A stretch of DNA of 9,826 nt from JAVBSX01 sp051660685. GTDB lineage: Bacteria; Planctomycetota; Planctomycetia; Pirellulales; Thermoguttaceae. The position numbers and the translations under genes are program-made. Below the pieces are notes generated by a model. The model did no database searches. It was not told where the DNA came from and saw only the letters and a program-made list of their open reading frames with translations. The stretch spans positions 1 through 9,826 of the forward strand of contig JBOFQB010000075.1 of NCBI GenBank assembly GCA_051660685.1, read 5' to 3'. Shown piece by piece: positions 1 to 5,371 of the stretch. The first letter of the stretch is position 1, and each line of letters opens with the position of its first letter.

Positions 1-1
1 G

Positions 2-133
2 TTTTTTACCCGTCCAGACGAGTTGTGTCGAACAATCTATTTCCCGGATAATCCTGTTGACGAGGGCACCAGCGCGGGCGCGCATTACCAAAACAACATT
101 TTATCCCAACTCCGCTTCAAAATCGGCAAGTGA
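2..133 (+). CDS. Possible C-terminal fragment of an unidentified protein (partial, runs off left edge)
   Basis: An open frame enters from the left edge and ends at TGA 131-133, giving 43 codons of mixed composition with no internal stop. The tail reads like an ordinary protein end (it finishes LSQLRFKIGK), and about 58 percent of third codon positions are G or C, close to what a gene here would show. It would overlap the last 33 bases of the convergent nuclease gene. Forty-three codons can stay open by chance, and no family is recognisable. It may equally be non-coding sequence downstream of the nuclease gene. Confidence 0.28.
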   Translation, partial: FFTRPDELCRTIYFPDNPVDEGTSAGAHYQNNILSQLRFKIGK

Positions 134-1159
134 GGTACATTTGCAGGCAAGTCGGAACAGCTTTTCCAGTTTATCTAGGTCGGTCATCATCAAAATCTGC
201 TCCGTCAACTGATACGGCACTTTGTCAAACCGCAAATCAAGAGCCTCGGCAACCCGTTCCGCCCGCTCGCGGGCTTTGCCTTCTGCCCTACCCCTCGCCT
301 CTCCCAACGCAATGCCTCTTGTTTCCCCAGCCGCAATACCGTCGGCAAAAATGCCTTTGTACACAGTTTGTGCCATTTCTATACCCTCCTGACCTTTTAT
401 CGTTGTCAAAATTGCTTTATCTACCTGCTGCTCCGTAACCCCGTCCGTCACGGCGCAGTACCGAACAATACTTTCAATAAAATCCTTGATCCGAACATCT
501 TTTGAAACCGTCGCAAAATGGGCGACGATCTGCTCCAAATGGTCCGCAAAAGTTCCCTCTTTTGCCCGTTTTAACGACTCGACAACCGCCCGGGTTTCGG
601 GACGGCCCGGCAATTTGCCGTAATCAAATTTCCGTAAATTGATGACAAACACTTGAAATTGCGGGACATGCTTACGCAGTTGTTCCGGGACCGACTCGTA
701 AATGTCCTGAAACCGCAACTCCTCCGAAATGTCCTCGTCGCCGCTGTAAATCAGCACCATCAACAACATTTTCGGCTTAAAATTGCCCCGCGAAGTCGGT
801 CTTTTTGCGACCTTAAAATCGTTATAAAGGGCAAGGGCCGCATAAGCGTTAAGCTGAATCGGGACAAAAATGTCAGGTTGCGACTTCAGTTCGAGCGTGA
901 ACAGGACTTCGGCGGTTTCGCTGACCATTCGCGCGAGAAACGCCAAATCGGCAATGTGTTCGCCGAACATTTTGCCGAAAAACGTGGTCGGAGCCGGGGT
1001 CATTTCGTCAAGGTTGACGAACTCGGCAATGACGGGATCGGCGTAAAACCTCAGCAAATCAGCTGCGATCAGTTTGTCGCCGACGACTTTCCGCCCGAAC
1101 TGGTCGTGCGGGCGAAACGGTCTCCCGGCCTTTATCAAGTCGTCAGTTTCCGTCGTCAT
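101..1159 (-). CDS. Rpn/YhgA-like PD-(D/E)XK nuclease family protein
   Basis: Predicted nuclease of the Rpn/YhgA-like 'transposase' family, whose studied members are DNA endonucleases linked to recombination rather than classic transposition. With the ATG at 1159 it has 352 residues, close to the family norm. Visible family marks are the N-terminal PHDQF block (residues 17-21 from this start, corresponding to the usual PHD-x-x-F), the aspartate of IADLAF (Asp71), and the E-x-K core of TLELKSQ (Glu90, Lys92) followed by the LNAYAALAL helix. The LLMVLIYSG strand comes next. The C-terminal third is helical, with a charged Gly/Glu/Arg-rich stretch near residues 276-300. In-frame upstream starts exist (ATG 1186, TTG 1210 and 1216). 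ATG 1159 gives the usual short lead-in to PHD, but ATG 1186 has a better position relative to the promoter. The gene lies behind the sigma factor gene in the same direction but has its own promoter. The nuclease fold looks intact; its substrate is unknown. Confidence 0.82.
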   Translation of the reverse strand: MTTETDDLIKAGRPFRPHDQFGRKVVGDKLIAADLLRFYADPVIAEFVNLDEMTPAPTTFFGKMFGEHIADLAFLARMVSETAEVLFTLELKSQPDIFVPIQLNAYAALALYNDFKVAKRPTSRGNFKPKMLLMVLIYSGDEDISEELRFQDIYESVPEQLRKHVPQFQVFVINLRKFDYGKLPGRPETRAVVESLKRAKEGTFADHLEQIVAHFATVSKDVRIKDFIESIVRYCAVTDGVTEQQVDKAILTTIKGQEGIEMAQTVYKGIFADGIAAGETRGIALGEARGRAEGKARERAERVAEALDLRFDKVPYQLTEQILMMTDLDKLEKLFRLACKCTSLADFEAELG

Positions 1160-1223
1160 TGCAATTGCAAAAAAAGGGTCAATCATTGCCAAACTCAACA
1201 CTGTTGCCAAACCCAACTCCTAC

Positions 1224-1252
1224 ATTTTACCCCGTCCAATCCGGTTTGGCAA
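1224..1252 (-). promoter_or_regulatory. Sigma-70-like promoter of the Rpn-like nuclease gene
   Basis: On the minus strand, TTGCCA (1252-1247, 5 of 6 to consensus) is separated by exactly 17 bases from TAAAAT (1229-1224, 5 of 6). Transcription would begin near 1217, about 30 bases before ATG 1186 and about 58 before ATG 1159. An AGGAG at 1221-1217 would then lie at or before the transcript start, so it probably does not act as a ribosome binding site. The promoter lies in the 160-base gap after the sigma factor gene, so the nuclease can be expressed independently of it. Confidence 0.5.
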
Positions 1253-1378
1253 GACGGTTTTCGGACGGTTGAATGCGTTTTTCAATCTTGCTCGGTCCGC
1301 CGTGAAATTAGCCGCTCATCAAAATTTCCAAGCGGGCTTGCAATCGCCTCCGCCTTTCTGTGAACATGCCCGATTAGG

Positions 1379-2020
1379 TCAATCGAGTAGATTCCCGAAT
1401 TCCTCGCGGAGACGACGTAAAACCTTTGATTTTGCCTTGCGCACGGCTTCTGGACTCATCCCAAGTTCCTCGCCGACTTCACGAGAGGTGATTCCACGTC
1501 CTGTTGTCATTCGGGCAAATGCCTCCCATGTTTGCGGCTCAAAATCAACTCGTATTATCGAAATGGCTCTGCGATAAATTTCTAACCGTTCAGATTCCAG
1601 ACTCTGTTCGTCTTCCGCCAAAGCAACAGGTTCCACTTGTAAACTTTTACCAAGAAGTTCCATACGGGTATCGCTTAAAAGTTGCGGCGATTTCCTCATT
1701 TTCCTCAGCTGGTCGGCAATGCGTGAACGGGTAATACTTTTCAACCAGCCGCGAAACGATTGATGCGATCCCTTCTCCTTCTGAAATTGATCTATCTTTT
1801 GAAACGCTGTAAGGAAAACGTCCTGAAAAATATCCTGTCGGTCCACTCGTTGCAATAATGGAACCTGCCTGCACCACGTCAAAACAAGAAGTCCAAATAG
1901 GTGTCGCAGACGTTCCCACGCCGCATGATCCTGTTCCTTGAGACGGCCAATTAACGTCGAAGACGTTGAATACGATGAGGCAATGGTTTCCCTCTTGAAT
2001 GAACTGTCGTTAGCTGACAT
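1379..2020 (-). CDS. ECF-type RNA polymerase sigma factor
   Basis: A sigma-70 family extracytoplasmic-function-type factor of 213 residues that would direct RNA polymerase to a particular promoter set. Region 2 is visible in the RVDRQDIFQDVFLTAFQKI segment and in FRGWLKSITRSRIADQLRK, the usual helix that contacts the -10 element. Region 4 is the C-terminal segment from VDFEPQTWEAFARM through the helix-turn-helix TSREVGEELGMSPEAVRKAKSKVLRRL. The AFARMTTGRG wording and spacing resemble the ECF factors found beside Ser/Thr kinases in planctomycetes. I chose ATG 2020 over a TTG at 2089 because the latter would overlap the end of the kinase gene with unconvincing sequence, and because a purine-rich GAGAGGG lies 11 bases upstream. 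The gene begins 41 bases after the kinase stop in the same direction, so the two are probably co-transcribed. No separate anti-sigma gene is visible; the N-terminal segment of the kinase may play that part. Confidence 0.88.
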   Translation of the reverse strand: MSANDSSFKRETIASSYSTSSTLIGRLKEQDHAAWERLRHLFGLLVLTWCRQVPLLQRVDRQDIFQDVFLTAFQKIDQFQKEKGSHQSFRGWLKSITRSRIADQLRKMRKSPQLLSDTRMELLGKSLQVEPVALAEDEQSLESERLEIYRRAISIIRVDFEPQTWEAFARMTTGRGITSREVGEELGMSPEAVRKAKSKVLRRLREEFGNLLD

Positions 2021-2061
2021 GAATTGGAAAACCCTCTCTTTCCCTGAAAAATGGTTTGAAT

Positions 2062-3372
2062 CTATTTTTGTTTTTGTTGGGACAACCAAAAATCAATTTC
2101 TGATTTTCTGAAACGCCATGCTCGACCTTCTCGATGAGCTGGCAGGCCTCGTTGATTGATCCAACGATAAATCGTACTATCACTCACCCCGAGTAAATCT
2201 GCCACTTCCTGGGTCGAAAGTGATACTTCCGTATCATTGATTTGCGGCATCACATTTTGAGAATTCGTCGACATCATTTGAGAAATGAAAACACCCACAA
2301 AGAGGAGAACGGCCAATATCAATGGGACAAGGTAGCGAAGCCATCGCCCTTTTGTTGTACTCGGTTGTTTCACATTTTCGTCAAGGACCATCACCACATC
2401 ATTCATGGACTGCAAGCGATCATCAGGTGAAACAGCCGTCATTTGTTCTAGAATTTTTTTTATTCTCTCGGGTATTTCTGCTCCAATTTCCGTTGTTGGT
2501 GTTTTTCCTAAAATCAGGAAAAGTAGGGTACGTCCCAGCGAATAAATGTCACTTCGGTAATCAACAACAAGTCCCTGAGCCTGTTCTGGCGAAATATAGC
2601 CACGACTCCCCATGATGTGGCCCGTCGCCGTTTCCGAGGTGTCAGAATTCAGAAGTCTTGCAAGACCGAGATCGAGCAAAACGGCTGTCCCGTCAGGAGT
2701 TATCTGGATATTCGATGGTTTTACATCACGATGGACAATTCCAGCATCGTGCGCATGTTGAAGTCCCATCGCAACCTGTCGAATCAGGGCAACCGCATCG
2801 TTCGGTGCAAACGGACCATGCTGTTTGACGTACTGCGACAAATCCATTCCGTCAAGGAGTTCCATGACAATGTATGGTTCACCTTGAGTTTCACCTGCAT
2901 CGAACGCCTGAACTATATTTGGGTGATGCAATTTACCAATCGCTTCCATTTCCTTATAGAAACGATTAACCGACGAATCGATATGGGATCGGTAACCCTG
3001 AATGATTTTAATCGCGGCAGACCGTTTCAAATGCAAATGTTCACCTTGGTAGACGGTTCCCATTCCACCACGTCCAAGCACCCCGGTGATTTTGTAAAGC
3101 CCAATAAAATCAGGTACAGGCTCCAATGGTTCCGACACATTGTCAAAAGGCATTGCAAGTAGTTCTTCAAGCTCCCCCTCCTGCGAAAGATCACCATTCT
3201 GAGTGAAAGTCAAATCGCCATACAGCAAACCATCGACATGCCTCTCCAGGTTACAGAGCCGTTCAAAACAGTGTGAACATTGGTCAATATGCCGTTCCAG
3301 CATCTCAGCCTCATCGGGATCACATTCCGCGAGCACAAAACAGCGAAGTTCTTCGTCAGTCGGGCAAATCAT
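2062..3372 (-). CDS. Membrane Ser/Thr protein kinase with N-terminal Cys/His motif and C-terminal excisionase-type HTH
   Basis: A 436-residue PknB-type (Hanks) protein kinase in an unusual arrangement. Residues 1-45 hold Cys3 and a H-x3-C-x2-C motif (His28, Cys32, Cys35), as in zinc-binding anti-sigma factors. The kinase domain spans about 90-335: glycine loop GRGGMGTV (100-107), Lys122 of AIKII, catalytic loop HRDVKPSN (214-221), metal-binding DLG (234-236, in place of DFG) and SPE (261-263). All catalytic residues are present, so it should be active. A membrane helix follows at about 347-366. Residues 384-430 form a MerR/excisionase-type helix-turn-helix (LSTQEVADLLGVSDSTIYRW, then RAWRFRKSEIDFWL). 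ATG 3372 was chosen because family members start right before the C-P-T-D-E-E-L block; a TTG at 3420 is the only longer option. The gene lies directly upstream of the ECF sigma factor, suggesting that the kinase controls that factor by phosphorylation or sequestration. Confidence 0.9.
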   Translation of the reverse strand: MICPTDEELRCFVLAECDPDEAEMLERHIDQCSHCFERLCNLERHVDGLLYGDLTFTQNGDLSQEGELEELLAMPFDNVSEPLEPVPDFIGLYKITGVLGRGGMGTVYQGEHLHLKRSAAIKIIQGYRSHIDSSVNRFYKEMEAIGKLHHPNIVQAFDAGETQGEPYIVMELLDGMDLSQYVKQHGPFAPNDAVALIRQVAMGLQHAHDAGIVHRDVKPSNIQITPDGTAVLLDLGLARLLNSDTSETATGHIMGSRGYISPEQAQGLVVDYRSDIYSLGRTLLFLILGKTPTTEIGAEIPERIKKILEQMTAVSPDDRLQSMNDVVMVLDENVKQPSTTKGRWLRYLVPLILAVLLFVGVFISQMMSTNSQNVMPQINDTEVSLSTQEVADLLGVSDSTIYRWINQRGLPAHREGRAWRFRKSEIDFWLSQQKQK

Positions 3373-3383
3373 ACACAGATACA

Positions 3384-3412
3384 GAATTGTCAGAAAAGGA
3401 GAGGAATTGTCA
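3384..3412 (-). promoter_or_regulatory. 9-bp direct repeats at 20-bp period, overlapping the likely kinase promoter
   Basis: The 9-mer GAATTGTCA (plus-strand reading) occurs at 3384-3392 and 3404-3412, exactly 20 bases apart start to start, so both copies face the same side of the helix. On the minus strand the upstream copy contains a perfect TTGACA (3414-3409); 17 bases further the downstream copy gives GACAAT (3391-3386, 4 of 6 to TATAAT). This may be the promoter of the kinase/sigma pair with a very short leader before ATG 3372. It may also be a two-site operator for a regulator such as the pair's own HTH domain or sigma factor. The sequence alone does not decide between these. Confidence 0.4.
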
Positions 3413-3619
3413 AAAAGCAACTATAGAGGCGGAGTTCGTGATTCTCGCATTATCCTACACACAAAACCCCCAAATTATCGGTGTTTTGCAAACATCGAAA
3501 TTTTTGTGTCACAGACAAACGTTTACTGTTATAGGGGACAAGGCGAGAACATCAATCTGCCTGTGATCTTCCGCAACCGGTTTCTGAAAAATTAGCGAAG
3601 GACCAAAGTGATAGGTTAT

Positions 3620-3690
3620 AGGCAATAGTACAAGCTCCGCCCAAACTTTCCGGGATATTTTACCACAAATTCCTTGTAAAACAATTGCCT
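3620..3690. repeat. Imperfect inverted repeat in the divergent intergenic region
   Basis: The left arm (3620-3634, AGGCAATAGTACAAG) matches the reverse complement of the right arm (3673-3690) except for one substitution and a three-base insertion. The arms are separated by 38 bases. It could be a large hairpin, a pair of operator half-sites upstream of the GTPase operon, or the ends of a small decayed element. No direct target duplication is obvious beside it. Confidence 0.35.
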
Positions 3691-4042
3691 TTTATGGGAA
3701 GAAATCATCATGTCAACACAAACAATAGACATTGCGTACTCATGGACAGAATATCAGTTTGGACGGACCACATCGACAGCGTTTTTTTCGTTTTTTCCAA
3801 ACAGCCGCTTTGTCGGAAACAATGAACGTGATAGAATGTCCCTTCCCCGCCTCGTAGGGCTTATTTCGTTTTGGCGACGTTTTTTCGACCAACCGTTATA
3901 ACCCGAAATGTCTGCGGGGCTGATGGCAACGTGTGGACTGACGTTTTATGTTCGGCAGTTATAAGGGTAATGAAGATGAAATCTCTTATTGCTTTGTGAT
4001 AACAATTGAAAATACTGAAATAACCCCTTTTTGAATCGAATC

Positions 4043-5332
4043 ATGCAAAACACCGAACCCTCTCTGCGGACACTCCGTCCCCATGTTCGTTGTCCTCATT
4101 GTTGGGACTCCTTTGCACCCGAACAAATCCTTTGGATTTCCGAATCGCCCGATTTACTCGGGGATGCACGACTTGGCAGAACAGCTCAAGTTCGCTTTTT
4201 ACCGTCTCGCTTTGATGCACGTTGCTTCGCAATGGATGCCCATAATTTTCCGTGCCACAAGATCGCCTGCCCAAACTGTCATCTCGCGCTTCCCCGACCC
4301 TTTCTCGAAAAATCACCCTTTTCCATTTCCGTTGTCGGAGCCCCAGCATCCGGGAAATCTTATTTTCTCGCCTCCATGACATGGCAATTGCGAAAAATTT
4401 TTCCCAAATTTTTCAAAATCAGCTACACAGACGCTGATTCAGAAATGAATTATCGCATTCAACAGTATGAAACAACGCAGTTCATGCAAACCGATTCCAA
4501 TGATCTGGTCACGATTGAAAAGACGGATGTTTATGGCGATGCTTACAATACCGTTGAGATAAATGGTCAGCAGATTTCTTATCCGCAACCCTTCACGTTT
4601 TCCATGACTCCTATGGAAGGGCATCCCAAATTTTTATCGCAGGAGAAGTTTTCCAGAGTCCTTTGTCTTTACGACAATGCGGGGGAAAGTTTTTTGCCCG
4701 GGGCCGATCAGACCACCCATCCTGTGACCCGGCATCTCGCGTCATCGGATGCGATTTTCTTCATGTTTGACCCGACGCAGGACCCTCGATTCAGGGCAGC
4801 GTGCAAAAACCAATCGAACGATCCGCAACTCGAAAACAATTCGGACGTGCAGGTCCGGCGATCACCGCTTCGACAGGAGATTATTCTTGTCGAGATGATT
4901 CAACGGGTTCAAACCTTTGCCGGATTGGGAATTCATAAAAAACATCAAAAGCCGCTTATTATTGTGCCCACGAAATTTGATGCCTGGGGACACTTGCTGA
5001 AACGGGTGACGAAACTTTCGGAGCCGTATAAGTTTTTGCCTGACGGGTCGATCTGCGCCGTGGATCGCAACCTCATCCAGAATATTTCCGAAGAGGTTGG
5101 CCAACTTTTGAAGCGATTTGTTCCCGAAATACCGGGAGCAGCCGAAATTTTTGCGGAAAACGTCTGGTATATCCCCGTCAGTGCAACCGGATTGGCCCCG
5201 ACGGTTGATCAGCAGACAGGGGCACTCGGTTTTCGGCCCGATTCGCTCAAACCGGTTTGGGTCGAGGTTCCCGTTCTGTATACTCTCATACAGGCGAAAC
5301 AAGGGTTGATTCAGACTTTTATACGCAAATAA
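4043..5332 (+). CDS. P-loop GTPase of a GAP1-type conflict system, with N-terminal zinc-ribbon-like motif
   Basis: A 429-residue predicted GTPase and the first gene of the operon. Two CxxC pairs near the N-terminus (Cys17/Cys20 and Cys76/Cys79) look like a split zinc ribbon. The GTPase core follows: Walker A GAPASGKS (99-106) after the strand FSISVV, switch II-type DNAGES (211-216) after LCLY, the base-specificity motif PTKFD (309-313, with Lys311 and Asp313) and a G5-like PVSATG (378-383). All four are intact, so GTP binding and hydrolysis are expected. No signal peptide or membrane helix is present, so it should act in the cytoplasm. The motifs resemble the DO-GTPase ('double GTPase') families encoded beside GAP1 genes, although only one GTPase domain is present here. 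ATG 4043 is chosen; an in-frame TTG at 4031 adds four residues and neither has a Shine-Dalgarno site. The stop is 39 bases before the GAP1-like gene, its likely partner. Confidence 0.82.
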   Translation: MQNTEPSLRTLRPHVRCPHCWDSFAPEQILWISESPDLLGDARLGRTAQVRFLPSRFDARCFAMDAHNFPCHKIACPNCHLALPRPFLEKSPFSISVVGAPASGKSYFLASMTWQLRKIFPKFFKISYTDADSEMNYRIQQYETTQFMQTDSNDLVTIEKTDVYGDAYNTVEINGQQISYPQPFTFSMTPMEGHPKFLSQEKFSRVLCLYDNAGESFLPGADQTTHPVTRHLASSDAIFFMFDPTQDPRFRAACKNQSNDPQLENNSDVQVRRSPLRQEIILVEMIQRVQTFAGLGIHKKHQKPLIIVPTKFDAWGHLLKRVTKLSEPYKFLPDGSICAVDRNLIQNISEEVGQLLKRFVPEIPGAAEIFAENVWYIPVSATGLAPTVDQQTGALGFRPDSLKPVWVEVPVLYTLIQAKQGLIQTFIRK

Positions 5333-5371
5333 ACGAATAGACAAAAACCTCTCTCCATAGGAGAATGTCCC

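Larger units (their letters stand above)
3373..4042. other. 670-base divergent intergenic region
   Basis: This stretch lies between the kinase (leftward) and the GTPase operon (rightward), so it should hold the promoters of both. It is AT-rich with several T-runs. The 9-bp direct repeats lie at its left end and an imperfect inverted repeat at 3620-3690. An open frame of 63 codons starts at ATG 3710 behind a GGGAAG and ends at 3901, but its product resembles nothing and is rich in Phe and Ser from T-runs, so I do not call it a gene. Two GTTATAA motifs (around 3894 and 3958) and the AT-rich stretch at 3996-4020 are possible promoter parts for the operon. None has a convincing matched -35 partner. 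Confidence 0.45.

Noticed and set aside
71..83. GC-rich inverted repeat as a terminator for the nuclease gene
   Set aside because: The stem is only about four base pairs and no T-run follows on the minus strand.
653..1363. 236-codon plus-strand open frame opposite the nuclease gene
   Set aside because: It is the antisense shadow of a recognisable Rpn-like nuclease; its translation is basic and has no domain.
1308..1367. 19-codon minus-strand open frame starting 11 bases after the sigma factor stop
   Set aside because: Very short and arginine-rich, with no ribosome site or recognisable feature; compatible with chance.
3710..3901. 63-codon plus-strand open frame with ATG and a GGGAAG upstream, in the divergent intergenic region
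   Set aside because: The product resembles no family, its Phe-rich stretch comes from T-runs, and the region is expected to be regulatory. Kept only as a note in the intergenic entry.
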